64,000 nt of DNA from Palsa-504 sp963742795 (GTDB lineage: Bacteria > Actinomycetota > Actinomycetes > Streptosporangiales > Streptosporangiaceae): contig CAVUNL010000001.1 in assembly GCA_963742795.1 (NCBI GenBank), forward strand, positions 124,001 through 188,000, in the 5' to 3' direction. Of this stretch, positions 30,873-39,210 are shown in pieces. Below the pieces are notes generated by a model. The model saw nothing but the letters and a program-made list of their open reading frames with translations. It was not told the DNA's origin and made no database searches. Numbering within the stretch: the first letter of the stretch is position 1; each line of letters begins with the position of its first letter. The position numbers and the translations under genes were made by a program.

Positions 30873-32413
30873 ATGCGACGCGCCTACCAGGTCGAGGCGG
30901 TCCGCGCCGCCGAACGCGCGCTGATGGACCTGCTCCCCGACCGTGCGCTCATGAACCGGGCCGCCGCCGGGCTCGCGGCGGTGTGCGGGTCCCTGCTGGC
31001 CCGCTATCCGGGGCACGTCTACGGCGCCCGGGTCGTGGTGCTGGCGGGCAGCGGCGACAACGGCGGCGATGCCCTGTACGCGGGCGCCCGGCTGGCCCGC
31101 CGCGGCGCGGCCGTGACCGCGATCGCCGCCGCCCCGAAGGTCCACGAAGGCGGCACCGCCGCCCTCCGCGCGGCCGGCGGCCGGGTGACCAGTGACCCCG
31201 GCGACGCCATCGCCCGCGCCGACCTGATCATCGACGGCCTGCTCGGCATCGGCGGCCGAGGCGGCCTGCGCGAGCCGTTCGCCGGCCTGGCCGCGGCCGC
31301 GGAGCACGCGCGTCACGAACAGAATGCGACCGTCGTCGCGGTCGACCTGCCCAGCGGCATCGACGCCGACACCGGCGCCGTCGACGGCCCGGCGGTACGC
31401 GCCGACGTGACCGTGACGTTCGGCGCGCTCAAGCCCGGCCTGCTCATCGACCCGGGCGCCGGGTACGCGGGCACGGTCGAGCTCGTCGACATCGGCCTGC
31501 GGCCGGAAGGCAAGCCGGCCGCAGAAGCCCCGCAGCGCGACGACATCGCCGCGCGGCTGCCCCGCCCGGGACCGGAGTCGGACAAGTACCGGCGCGGCGT
31601 GGTCGGCGTGCTCGCGGGCAGCGACCGGTTCGCCGGCGCGGCGGTGCTGGCCACCGGCGGGGCGGTGCGCGGCGGCGCCGGCATGGTCCGGGTGGTGACC
31701 GCGAGCGTGCCCGCCGCGGTGGTCCGGCAGACCTGGCCCGAGGCCGTGCTCACCGTGCATCCCGACGACGGCGACTGGGACCTGCCCGGGTCGGTGGGCC
31801 GGGTCCAGGCCTGGGTGGCCGGACCGGGCATGGGCACCGGCGCGGACGCCGTGGCCCGGCTGGCCGCGGTGCTGGCCACCGACCTGCCCGCGCTGGTCGA
31901 CGCGGACGGCCTGACCATCCTCAGCCAGCACCCGGACCTGCTGCCGCGCCGCGCGCCCACCCTGATCACCCCGCACGCGGGGGAGCTGTCCCGGCTGCTC
32001 GGCGCCGACGCGGCCGCCATCGAGGCCCGCCGTCTGGAGCACGCTCGCCAGGCCGCCGAACGCCTCGGCCTCACCGTCCTGCTGAAGGGCTCGACCACGG
32101 TCATCGCGTCGCCGGGCGATACGACCGCGCTGGTCAACCCGACCGGGACCCCGTGGCTGGCCACGGCCGGCACCGGCGACGTGCTGTCCGGGCTGGCCGG
32201 CTCGCTGCTCGCCCAGGGCCTCGAGCCGGCCTGGCCGGCGCCGTCGCCGCCTACCTGCACGGCCTGGCCGCCCGGCTGGCCGCGGCCGGCACCCGGCGGC
32301 CAGGCCGCGGCCGCGCCCGCGCCGCGGCCACCGGCCCGGTTCCCGAGGCCCCGATCGGAGCCTTCGACGTCATCACCTCGCTGCCGGCCGCCATCCGCGC
32401 CGTGGTCAGCTGA
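30873..32413 (+). pseudogene. nnr: Bifunctional NAD(P)HX epimerase/dehydratase, interrupted by one frameshift
   Basis: Repairs hydrated NAD(P)H. The N-terminal epimerase domain has LAGSGDNGGDALYAGARLARRG; the C-terminal ADP-dependent dehydratase domain has the nucleotide motif TAGTGDVLSGLAGSLLAQG. The frame breaks near 32231: after AQGLEPA it should continue LAGAVAAYLHGLAARLAAAG in another frame ending at the TGA at 32413. One base is missing from GAGCCGGCCTGG. Without repair the first frame runs on over the alr gene to 33509, which is spurious. The true end overlaps alr (TGATG). The protein would be about 513 residues. Confidence 0.88.
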
Positions 32414-33564
32414 TGGACAGTGCTGGCCACGGGGGGACGACCCCCCTGGCACCCCCCGCGAGGCAGGCCTGCGTCGACCTCGGCGCGATCACCGGCAACG
32501 TCACGGCCCTGTGCGAGCGGGTCCGCGGCAGCCAGGTGATGGCCGTGGTCAAGGCGGACGGGTACGGGCACGGCATGATCCCGGCGGCCCGGGCCGCGCT
32601 GGCGGGCGGCGCGACCTGGCTCGGCACCGCCGACCTGACCGAGGCGCTCGCGCTGCGGGCCGCCGGGATCTCCGAACCGGTGCTGTGCCTGATGGCCATC
32701 GGCGAGCCCGCCGAGGCGATCCGCGCGGGCATCGACGTCACCGCCTCCTCGGTCGCGGTCGTGACCCGGGTGGCCGAGGCCGCGGGGCACGCGGGCGTCC
32801 CGGCCCGGCTGCACCTCGAGGCCGACACCGGGCTCAGCCGCGGCGGCGCCACCCGCGCCGACTGGCCCGCCGTGGTGCGGGCCGCACTGGCCGCCCAGGC
32901 CGCCGGCCGGCTCCGGGTGGTGGGCCTGTGGTCCCACTTCGCCTGCGCCGACCTGCCCGGGCACCCGTCGGTCGCGGCCCAGCTGGCCGCGTTCGCCGAC
33001 GCGGTCACGCACGCCGAGAAGGCGGGCGTCACGCCCGAGGTCCGGCACATCGCCAACACCGCCGGCGCGCTGACCGTGCCCGAGTGCCGGCTGGACCTGG
33101 TCCGGTTCGGCGGCGCCCTGTACGGCATCTCGACCCTGCCCGGCGGCGCGCCGTCCTGGCTGCGCCCGGCCATGACCCTGCGCGCCCGGCTGGCCCTGGT
33201 CAAGCGGGTGCCGCCCGGCTCCGGCGTGTCCTACGGCCAGCGCTACGTGACCGGCCGCGAGACCACCCTCGGCCTGGTCCCGGTCGGCTACGCCGACGGC
33301 GTACCGCGCGCCGCGACCGGCCTGCCGCTGGTCAGCACGCACGGCCGGCGCTGGCCGATCGCGGGCACGGTGTGCATGGACCAGTTCGTGGTGGACTTCG
33401 GCGACGAGCCGGTGACGGCCGGCGAGGAGGTCGTGTTGTTCGGCCCGGGGGACGACGGCGAACCCACCGCCCAGGAATGGGGCGAGGCCCTCGGCACCAT
33501 CTCTTATGAGATCGTCATCGGCGTCGGGAACCGGGTCGTACGCACCTACCCCGGCGGTTCATGA
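32413..33564 (+). CDS. alr: Alanine racemase
   Basis: 383-residue PLP enzyme making D-alanine for peptidoglycan. The PLP lysine is Lys47 in MAVVKADGYGHG; the catalytic tyrosine is in SGVSYGQRYV near residue 270. The first about 16 residues (DSAGHGGTTPLAPPAR) are encoded by a G6-ACGA-C6 hairpin and are not conserved; the family core begins ACVDLGAITGNV. The start codon overlaps the nnr stop and the end overlaps the tsaE ATG (ATGA). The actinobacterial order nnr-alr-tsaE is kept. Confidence 0.95.
   Translation: MDSAGHGGTTPLAPPARQACVDLGAITGNVTALCERVRGSQVMAVVKADGYGHGMIPAARAALAGGATWLGTADLTEALALRAAGISEPVLCLMAIGEPAEAIRAGIDVTASSVAVVTRVAEAAGHAGVPARLHLEADTGLSRGGATRADWPAVVRAALAAQAAGRLRVVGLWSHFACADLPGHPSVAAQLAAFADAVTHAEKAGVTPEVRHIANTAGALTVPECRLDLVRFGGALYGISTLPGGAPSWLRPAMTLRARLALVKRVPPGSGVSYGQRYVTGRETTLGLVPVGYADGVPRAATGLPLVSTHGRRWPIAGTVCMDQFVVDFGDEPVTAGEEVVLFGPGDDGEPTAQEWGEALGTISYEIVIGVGNRVVRTYPGGS
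32431..32446 (+). repeat. G6/C6 hairpin inside the alr start
   Basis: GGGGGG (32431-32436), loop ACGA, CCCCCC (32441-32446), followed by TGGCACCCCCCGCG. It lies 15 bases after the alr ATG and is translated as GGTTP. It is the coding copy of the junction hairpin family. Confidence 0.7.
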
Positions 33565-34070
33565 TGAATTTTTTCCCGAACGGACCGTGGCGCGTGCCCG
33601 CGGAACTGCGTATCGCCACCGACGTGGCCATGCGGGACCTGGGCCGGGAGCTGGCCGGCCGGCTGCGCGCCGGCGACCTGGTGATCCTGACCGGGCCGCT
33701 CGGGGCGGGCAAGACCACGCTGGTGCAGGGGATCGGCGAGGGCCTGGGGGTGCGCGGGCCGGTCACCTCCCCGACCTTCGTCATCGCCCGGGTCCACCCG
33801 GTGCGAGCCGGATCGGGGCCGTCGCTGGTGCACGCGGACGCCTACCGGCTGGGCAGCGTCGGCGAGATCGACGACCTGGACCTGGACGCCGACGCGGCCA
33901 GCGCCGTCACCGTGGTGGAATGGGGCCACGGTCTGGCCGAAGGCCTGGCCGAGGACCGCCTGGAGATCTCGATCCAGCCCGACCGGGACTCCGACGCACG
34001 GACCGTTCGGCTAAATGGTTACGGCGCACGTTGGAATGAAGCGCCCGGGAGCAGCGCAGATCGTTTATAG
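33561..34070 (+). CDS. tsaE: tRNA t6A biosynthesis ATPase TsaE
   Basis: 169-residue P-loop ATPase that drives the TsaB-TsaD complex making N6-threonylcarbamoyladenosine in tRNA. Walker A GPLGAGKTT is at residues 45-53. The switch TSPTFVIARVH and the region HADAYRLGSVGEIDDLDLD fit the family. It starts at ATG 33561 overlapping alr. Residues 3-10 (NFFPNGPW) are encoded by the dispersed 14-mer, and another inverted copy lies near the 3' end (33997). The C-terminus after residue 140 is also non-conserved. Confidence 0.94.
   Translation: MMNFFPNGPWRVPAELRIATDVAMRDLGRELAGRLRAGDLVILTGPLGAGKTTLVQGIGEGLGVRGPVTSPTFVIARVHPVRAGSGPSLVHADAYRLGSVGEIDDLDLDADAASAVTVVEWGHGLAEGLAEDRLEISIQPDRDSDARTVRLNGYGARWNEAPGSSADRL
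33576..33590 (+). repeat. Dispersed 14-mer at the tsaE start
   Basis: CCGAACGGACCGTGG, an exact copy preceded by AATTTTTTC. It is translated in frame as PNGPW within the first ten residues of TsaE. Confidence 0.85.
33997..34010 (-). repeat. Dispersed 14-mer variant at the tsaE end
   Basis: CACGGACCGTTCGG is the reverse complement of CCGAACGGTCCGTG, one mismatch from the consensus. On the minus strand it is preceded by CCATTTAG. With the copy at 33576 it flanks tsaE in inverted orientation. Confidence 0.7.
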
Positions 34071-34138
34071 TTCCGCTGTACTTTGATTCCCGGCTCGCCT
34101 ATCGCGCCGTTACGTAACGTATCCCTCCGGAGGCGTGC

Positions 34139-35212
34139 GTGCCCGAGCAGGAATTCCTGCCTCCTCGCCGGCCGGCGGGCTTCCCTGGCCCCGATGTCCC
34201 TCGGGGTTACCAGGACGAGGACCCGCCGCCGTGGGCCGGCCTGCCCTCGGTCGTGCCCTCTGTCGGGCGGTCCCGGCCCGCCCCCGGCTACCCGATGGGC
34301 TCCTGGCCGACCGCGGCCCCGCCGCCCCCCCGAGGTCAGGAGCCGGTCCCGGACTGGGTCGGGCCGGACGCGGCGGCCGAGGACGACGCGCCACCCCCAT
34401 ACGCACCGCCCGGATCCGCACCGCCCGGATCCGCACCGCCCGGATCAGTACCGCCCGGATCAGTACCGCCCCGCGACGAGCCGCGAGTCCCTGGCGGCCG
34501 GGTCCTGGGCGGCCGGGCGCGCGCGGCCGCGCGCCGGCGGCGGCGCTGGCTGATCATGATCGCCGGCCTGGTCGTGGTGGCCGGGGGCGTGACCGCGGCG
34601 ATCGTGCTGCCGGGCGGGCCCGCCCCCGCGCCGGTTACCCCGGACGGCCTGATCACCACGTTCCAGCCCGGCGAGCTCCAGACCGTCCCCGACGCGTGCG
34701 GGACGGTTCCGGCCGCCACCGTGCAGCACTACCTGACGGGCCCGGTCAAGCAGGCCTCCCCGTTGCCTATCGACGGTTCGGCCGGGTCGGCCTGCGACTG
34801 GACCATCGACCACCCGCCGGTCTACCGGCTGCTCGAGCTCAACCTGCTCGCCTACGCGCCGAGCGGGCTGGCCAGCGGGGACGGCAGCGCCACCTATGCC
34901 GCGGTCGACGCCTACAGCCAGACCCTGCAGACCCTGCAGGACCCGCCGGAGCACTCGGCCGAGCCGAAGGCCACGGTCAGCACGCTCAGCGGGCTCGGCG
35001 ACGAGGCGTTCGGCGCCACCCAGGTGTTCAGCCGCGGCGGCGCGGTCACCGACGTGGCCACCGTGGTCGTCCGGTACCACAACGTGGTGGTGAGCGTGAC
35101 CCTGAACGGCCTGGAGCACTCCAACCGCGGCAGCTACGGGCCGGTTTCCATGTCCGACCTGTCCTCGGCTGCCCTGGCCTTCGCCCAGGCCGCCGAGGCC
35201 GCCTTGCACTAG
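34139..35212 (+). CDS. Proline-rich single-pass membrane protein, unknown function
   Basis: 357 residues, family not recognised. A Pro-rich N-terminal region (about 1-125) contains PPGSA/PPGSV x4 from a 15-bp repeat. A basic stretch RARAAARRRRR precedes one membrane helix (about 138-160). The outer domain (about 165-357) has two cysteines (PDACGTVPAATV, SACDWTIDHPP) and could be a DUF3558-like lipid-free sensor domain, but this is a guess. It starts at GTG 34139 after CCGGAGG. It interrupts the usual tsaE-tsaB adjacency. Confidence 0.78.
   Translation: MPEQEFLPPRRPAGFPGPDVPRGYQDEDPPPWAGLPSVVPSVGRSRPAPGYPMGSWPTAAPPPPRGQEPVPDWVGPDAAAEDDAPPPYAPPGSAPPGSAPPGSVPPGSVPPRDEPRVPGGRVLGGRARAAARRRRRWLIMIAGLVVVAGGVTAAIVLPGGPAPAPVTPDGLITTFQPGELQTVPDACGTVPAATVQHYLTGPVKQASPLPIDGSAGSACDWTIDHPPVYRLLELNLLAYAPSGLASGDGSATYAAVDAYSQTLQTLQDPPEHSAEPKATVSTLSGLGDEAFGATQVFSRGGAVTDVATVVVRYHNVVVSVTLNGLEHSNRGSYGPVSMSDLSSAALAFAQAAEAALH
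34406..34465 (+). repeat. 15-bp tandem repeat x4
   Basis: Two copies of CCGCCCGGATCCGCA followed by two of CCGCCCGGATCAGTA, in frame, encoding PPGSA PPGSA PPGSV PPGSV. Confidence 0.9.
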
Positions 35213-35280
35213 CTTTCCCACCGCGTTTCCCGCTGGCCGGCAGCTGCTAGCGGCCTGCCTTCCCACTACCCCGCAGCAAC

Positions 35281-35295
35281 TAGGCTGGGCGGGTG
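35281..35295 (+). promoter_or_regulatory. -10 box and leaderless start of tsaB
   Basis: TAGGCT (35281-35286), six bases, then GTG 35293. No ribosome-binding site fits between them. The same arrangement occurs before the genes at 58620, 53823 and 46268. It suggests transcription starting at or next to the start codon. Confidence 0.5.
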
Positions 35296-35589
35296 CTCGT
35301 GCTCGGATTCGATACCGCGACGCCCGCGGTGAGCGTGGCCCTGCACGACGGGGAACGGGTCATCGCCGCAGCGTCGGCCCTCGACGCCCGCCGGCATTCC
35401 GAACTGCTCGCGCCGATGATCGCGAAGATCATGGCCGACGCCGGCGCGTCGCGCACCGACCTGACCGCGATCGCGGTCGGTGTGGGGCCCGGGCCCTACA
35501 CCGGGCTGCGGGTGGGCGTGGTGACCGCGCGGGTGCTCGGGTCGGTCCTGCACCTGCCGGTGTCCGGAGTGTGCTCGCTGGACATTATC

Positions 35590-35634
35590 GCTGCGTCGGC
35601 TGCGTCGGCTGCGTCGGCTGCGTCTGCTGCGCCG
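35590..35634 (+). repeat. 9-bp tandem repeat x5 in tsaB
   Basis: GCTGCGTCG x3, then GCTGCGTCT and GCTGCGCCG, encoding an Ala/Ser run. The tsaB frame break lies at the right edge of this array. Confidence 0.85.
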
Positions 35635-35975
35635 GCTTTGCCGGCAGCCCGTTCCTGGTCGCCACTGACGCCCGGCGCAAGGAGGTCTACTGGGCCCGCT
35701 ACGACGCGGCCGGCCGCCGGATCGCCGGTCCCCACGTAGCGCAGGCCAGCGCCATCCCGGACGCCGCCGGCCTGCCCGTGGCGGGCGCCGGGGGGCCGCT
35801 GTACCCGGAGGCGTTCGGCGACCTGATCGGGCCCGCTTACCCTGACGCAGGTACGCTGTGCGGCCTCGTCGCCCGCCCGGCCGGCCAGGTCCCGCTGCTG
35901 GACCCGGAGCCGCTGTACCTGCGCCGCCCCGACGCTCGCGAGCCCGGGCCGCCCAAGCGGGTCACGCCCTGCCTG

Positions 35976-36030
35976 CCCGGGGGGACGACCCCGCAGACCT
36001 CTCCGCGCACGGGGGGGCCCACCCCCCCGT
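35976..36030 (+). repeat. G/C hairpins in the tsaB tail
   Basis: CCCGGGGGG-ACGA-CCCCG (about 35976-35993) and ACGGGGGGG-CCCA-CCCCCCCGT region (36009-36030), followed by further C7 runs, all before the rimI ATG 36056. They are translated as GGTTPQ and GGPTPPFPPDPP in the TsaB C-terminus. Confidence 0.65.
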
Positions 36031-36055
36031 TCCCCCCCGACCCCCCCGCCCGGCG

Positions 36056-36535
36056 ATGAAGCCCAAGCAGGACCAGGCCCGCGAGGCCCGGCTGCGGGAG
36101 ATGCGACGGGCCGACATGCCCCGCATCATGGCCCTGGAGCAGGAGCTGTTTCCCGAGGACGCGTGGACTCCGGAGATGTTCGCCTCGGAGTTCGCGCAGC
36201 CGGCCGCGCGACGGCTCTACCTGGTGGCCGAGGAGGGGAACACGCTGGTCGGGTACGCGGGGATGATGTTCACCGGCGGACCGCAGGCCGATGTGGTCAC
36301 GCTGGCCGTCGACCCGGGCCGCTGGGGCCGGGGCACCGGCACCGCGCTGCTGACCGCGCTGACCGAGGAGGCGGCCCGCCGCGGCTGCACCGAGGTGCTG
36401 CTCGAGGTGCGCGAGGACAACCCGCGCGCGCGGCGGCTGTACCTGCGGGAAGGCTTCACCGAGGTCGGGATCCGGCGCGGCTACTACCAGCCGTCGGGCG
36501 TGGACGCGGTGGTCATGCGGAAGGCGCTGACCTGA
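36056..36535 (+). CDS. rimI: Ribosomal protein S18 alanine N-acetyltransferase-like GNAT enzyme
   Basis: 159 residues. A GNAT fold with the acetyl-CoA loop RWGRGTGTALLTAL (about residues 86-99) and the end RRLYLREGFTEVGIRRGYYQPSGVDAVVMRK. It is placed between tsaB and tsaD, the usual rimI position. It starts at ATG 36056 overlapping the tsaB stop; the first about 15 residues are charged and variable. Confidence 0.92.
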   Translation: MKPKQDQAREARLREMRRADMPRIMALEQELFPEDAWTPEMFASEFAQPAARRLYLVAEEGNTLVGYAGMMFTGGPQADVVTLAVDPGRWGRGTGTALLTALTEEAARRGCTEVLLEVREDNPRARRLYLREGFTEVGIRRGYYQPSGVDAVVMRKALT

Positions 36536-37566
36536 TGGTCCTCCCGTTGGTCCTGGGTATCGAGACCTCCTGTGATGAGACCGGGGTCGGCCTGGTGCGC
36601 GGGCACGACCTGCTCGCCGACTCGGTGGCCTCCAGCGTGGACCAGCACGCCAGGTTCGGCGGGGTGGTGCCCGAGGTGGCCAGCCGCGCCCACCTGGAGG
36701 CGATGCTCCCCACCTTCGACCGCGCGCTGGCCACCGCCGGGGTCACGGCCGGCCAGATCGACGCGGTGGCCGTCACCGCCGGACCCGGGCTGGCCGGCGC
36801 CTTGCTGGTCGGGGTGGCCGCGGCCAAGGCCTACGCGTTCGGGCTCGGCAAGCCGCTGTACGGGGTCAATCACCTGGCCGCCCACATCGCCGTCGACCAG
36901 CTGGAGCACGGCACGCTGCCCGTCCCCGCGGTGGCCCTGCTGGTCTCCGGCGGGCACTCCTCGCTGCTCCTGGTCACCGACGTGGCCCGGGAGGTCATGC
37001 CGCTCGGCGCCACCATCGACGACGCGGCCGGCGAAGCCTACGACAAGGTGGCCCGGGTGCTCGGCCTGCCGTTCCCCGGCGGCCCGCCCATCGACCAGGC
37101 GGCCCGGGACGGCGACGCGGCCGCGATCGCCTTCCCGCGCGGCAAGTACCACGACGGCACGCTCGACTTCTCCTTCGCGGGCCTGAAGACCGCCGTGGCC
37201 CGCTGGGTGGAGGCCCGCGAGGCCGCCGGGGAGCCGGTGCCGGTGACCGACGTCGCGGCCTCCTTCCAGGAGGCGGTGGCCGACGTGCTCACCCGCAAGG
37301 CGGTGCAGGCCTGCCAGCGGCACGGGGTCCGGGACCTGATCATCGGCGGCGGCGTCGCGGCCAACTCCCGGCTGCGCGCCCTGGCCGCCGAGCGCTGCGC
37401 GGCAGCCGGCATCCGGCTGCGGGTGCCCCGGCCCGGCCTGTGCACCGACAACGGGGCCATGGTCGCCGCGCTGGGCGCCGAACTGGTGGCCCAGGGCGTC
37501 GCGCCGTCTCCGCTCGACCTGCCCGCGGACTCATCGCTGCCCGTGACGGAGGTCGTGGTCCGCTAG
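36535..37566 (+). CDS. tsaD: tRNA t6A transferase TsaD
   Basis: 343-residue catalytic subunit of t6A synthesis. It starts at ATG 36535 (MVLPLVLGIETSCDETGVGLV), overlapping the rimI stop. Metal ligands His113 and His117 are in NHLAAH; LLVSGGHSSLL, FPGGPPIDQ and IIGGGVAANSRLRAL are conserved. A longer upstream frame lies within rimI and is not homologous. It ends four bases from the convergent nitroreductase gene. Confidence 0.97.
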   Translation: MVLPLVLGIETSCDETGVGLVRGHDLLADSVASSVDQHARFGGVVPEVASRAHLEAMLPTFDRALATAGVTAGQIDAVAVTAGPGLAGALLVGVAAAKAYAFGLGKPLYGVNHLAAHIAVDQLEHGTLPVPAVALLVSGGHSSLLLVTDVAREVMPLGATIDDAAGEAYDKVARVLGLPFPGGPPIDQAARDGDAAAIAFPRGKYHDGTLDFSFAGLKTAVARWVEAREAAGEPVPVTDVAASFQEAVADVLTRKAVQACQRHGVRDLIIGGGVAANSRLRALAAERCAAAGIRLRVPRPGLCTDNGAMVAALGAELVAQGVAPSPLDLPADSSLPVTEVVVR

Positions 37567-37569
37567 CGC

Positions 37570-38142
37570 CTACCAGCGGCCGTAGTGGATGACGTCCTGG
37601 GCCGGGCGGCGCCGGTCCCGCAGGTCGCGTGGCGCGGCTTCCGCATTGTGGCCGATGGCGATGGCGCCGATCGGCTCGTGATCCTCCGGCACCCCGAACG
37701 CCTCGCGGAACGCCTCCACGGCCTCGGGCACGATACCGAAGTACAGCGCGCCGAGGCCTTCGTCCACCACGGTGAGCAGGATCAGCAGCGCCGCCATCCC
37801 GGTGTCGATGTGCCAGAACGGCACCGGCCACCGCTTCTCGTCCCGGTCGGTCCAGCCCTTGTCGGGCCGCGCGTAGCGGTCCAGGTACACCCGCTTGCAC
37901 GACATGGGTACGATGACCAGCGGCGCCGTCGTCACCGTGTCGCCCGCGGCCGCGCCGGCCACCTCCCAGAAGGGCTTCAGGTCCTCCCCGGTCAGGACCA
38001 GGAACGCCTGGCCCTGGGAGAACCCGGCCGACGGGCCGCGCACCGCGTTACCCAATATCCGGTCCAGGCTCTCTGCCGAGACAGGCTCGCCGGAGAACTG
38101 GCGCACCATGTGCCGGCGCCGTACGACCTCGGTGAAGTCCAC
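37570..38142 (-). CDS. Nitroreductase family protein
   Basis: 190 residues with the FMN-binding nitroreductase fold: N-terminal FTEVVRRRHMVRQFSGEPVSAESLDRILGNAVRGPSAGFSQGQ and the GALYFGIVPEAVEAFREAFGVPEDHEPIGAIAIGH segment. It probably reduces nitro or quinone-like compounds with NAD(P)H; the substrate is unknown. The start is GTG 38142. It lies 18 bases downstream of coxG on the same strand and may be the last gene of that operon. Confidence 0.88.
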   Translation of the reverse strand: MDFTEVVRRRHMVRQFSGEPVSAESLDRILGNAVRGPSAGFSQGQAFLVLTGEDLKPFWEVAGAAAGDTVTTAPLVIVPMSCKRVYLDRYARPDKGWTDRDEKRWPVPFWHIDTGMAALLILLTVVDEGLGALYFGIVPEAVEAFREAFGVPEDHEPIGAIAIGHNAEAAPRDLRDRRRPAQDVIHYGRW

Positions 38143-38160
38143 TGTCCGCCCGGCCTTCCG

Positions 38161-39018
38161 CTAGGCCTTCTCGGCTCGCTCCGCCCGGTGCCGCAGCCGC
38201 CAGAACAGCCGGCTCAGCAGGGCCAGGCTCGCCGCGCCGACCACCACCGGGACCAGGCGCTTGAGGATGACCGGGCCGACCAGCTTGACCAGGTCGAGCG
38301 AGTCCTCCTGCGCGGGCGCGCTGGTGCTCGCCACCGGCCCGGCCGCCGCGCTGACGGCCGCGCCGCCGCTGCCGTTCCCGGTACGGGCGTCCGCGGTCGC
38401 GGTCGGCGCGCTGGCCCCGTCAGCGCCGGCCCCGCTGACGCTGGATCCAGCGTCGCTGGCGCCGCTGACCCTGGCCCCGGCGTCGCTGGTCACGGCGGGC
38501 GCGCTGCTTCCGGCGCCCGCGGTTCCCGCGTCCCCGCTCCCGGCGTCCCCGCCTGAGCCCGTATCCCCGGCGATCAGGTTGGCCAGGTTCGCGGCGAACT
38601 GCTGGACCAGCTTGCCGCCGACCTCGACCATGACGCCCCGGCCGAACTGGGCCGGCCTGCCGGTCACGTTCATCGTGGTATGCATGGTGACCTCGGTGCC
38701 GGACCCCGACGCGTCCGGGGCCAGCGAGGCCCGCACCGTGGCCGACGCGGTGCCCGCGCCGCGGGTCTCCTTGCCGGCGGCATCTATCACCACCACGTGG
38801 GTCTCCGGGTTGCGCTCGGTGAACTTCGCGGTGCCCTTGTAGGTCAGCGAGACCGGGCCGACCTTGACCTTGATCCGCCCGTTGACCACGTCGCCGTCCA
38901 CCTCGTCGACGGTCGCACCCGGCATGCAGGGCGCGATCGTTTCCACGTCGAGCAGCACATCCCAGGCCTGATCGGGCGGAACGGGCACGGTGAAGGAGTG
39001 GTCGAGCTCGATGGCCAT
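38161..39018 (-). CDS. CoxG-like SRPBCC protein with C-terminal membrane anchor
   Basis: 285 residues. Residues about 1-150 form a CoxG/SRPBCC domain (IELDHSFTVPVPPDQAWDVLLDVETIAPCMPGATVDEV), which in CO-dehydrogenase operons helps recruit the enzyme to the membrane. A long Ala/Gly/Ser/Asp-rich linker (about 150-245) leads to one membrane helix near 258-277 and a basic end. The start is set at ATG 39018 because an upstream extension is not homologous. It is downstream of coxM, separated by 192 bases with palindromes and a hairpin. Confidence 0.88.
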   Translation of the reverse strand: MAIELDHSFTVPVPPDQAWDVLLDVETIAPCMPGATVDEVDGDVVNGRIKVKVGPVSLTYKGTAKFTERNPETHVVVIDAAGKETRGAGTASATVRASLAPDASGSGTEVTMHTTMNVTGRPAQFGRGVMVEVGGKLVQQFAANLANLIAGDTGSGGDAGSGDAGTAGAGSSAPAVTSDAGARVSGASDAGSSVSGAGADGASAPTATADARTGNGSGGAAVSAAAGPVASTSAPAQEDSLDLVKLVGPVILKRLVPVVVGAASLALLSRLFWRLRHRAERAEKA

Positions 39019-39086
39019 CGGTATGTCACTCTCTCTGGATCGATTCGATCTGTGAATTATGCCCGGTTTGGTCACCCGCACCGAAT

Positions 39087-39132
39087 GAAACTGGGCTCCC
39101 ACCACCCTAGAACGTGGTGAAAGCCCAGTTTC
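39087..39132 (-). terminator. Long hairpin between coxM and coxG
   Basis: GAAACTGGGCT (39087-39097) pairs perfectly with AGCCCAGTTTC (39122-39132), and an inner CACCAC/GTGGTG stem extends it. The outer 11-bp stem is AT-richer than other hairpins here. It could be an attenuator, terminator or processing site in the cox transcript. Confidence 0.6.
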
Positions 39133-39171
39133 GTCACCCTCGGCGGGCACGGCGCGTGCCCCTGGCCGACC

Positions 39172-39203
39172 GGGTCAGCTGACCCAGGCGGGTTAGCTGA
39201 CCC
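39172..39203. promoter_or_regulatory. Pair of 14-bp palindromes
   Basis: GGGTCAGCTGACCC (39172-39185) is a perfect palindrome; GGGTTAGCTGACCC (39190-39203) is the same with one mismatch. The centres are 18 bases apart, just after the coxM stop on the minus strand. The spacing suits a regulator binding two sites nearly two helical turns apart. Confidence 0.5.
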
Positions 39204-39210
39204 TGCTCGC

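Larger units (their letters stand above)
35293..36059 (+). pseudogene. tsaB: tRNA t6A biosynthesis protein TsaB, interrupted by one frameshift
   Basis: Structural partner of TsaD. The N-terminal ASKHA domain is clear (MLVLGFDTATPAVSVALHDG, AVGVGPGPYTGLRVGVVTARVLG). The frame breaks near 35636, within or just after a run of 9-bp GCTGCGTCG repeats (35590-35634); the other frame continues AGSPFLVATDARRKEVYWARYDAAGRRIAGP. One base is missing. The last about 35 residues (LPGGTTPQTSPRTGGPTPPFPPDPPARR) are encoded by G/C hairpin repeats and are not conserved. Repaired length is about 255, longer than the usual about 220. Its stop overlaps rimI (ATGA). Confidence 0.88.

Noticed and set aside
32414..33509. 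Continuation of the nnr frame across alr as an 878-residue fusion
   Set aside because: The part after 32231 is a frame-shifted reading of alr; the native nnr end is at 32413.
35590..35640. Programmed frameshift in tsaB
   Set aside because: No slippery heptamer or stimulatory structure typical of recoding is seen, and similar breaks in unrelated genes favour base-call error.
39087..39132. parS-like centromere site
   Set aside because: GAAACTGGGCT...AGCCCAGTTTC only superficially resembles the GTTTCACGTGAAAC consensus; the arms are too far apart.
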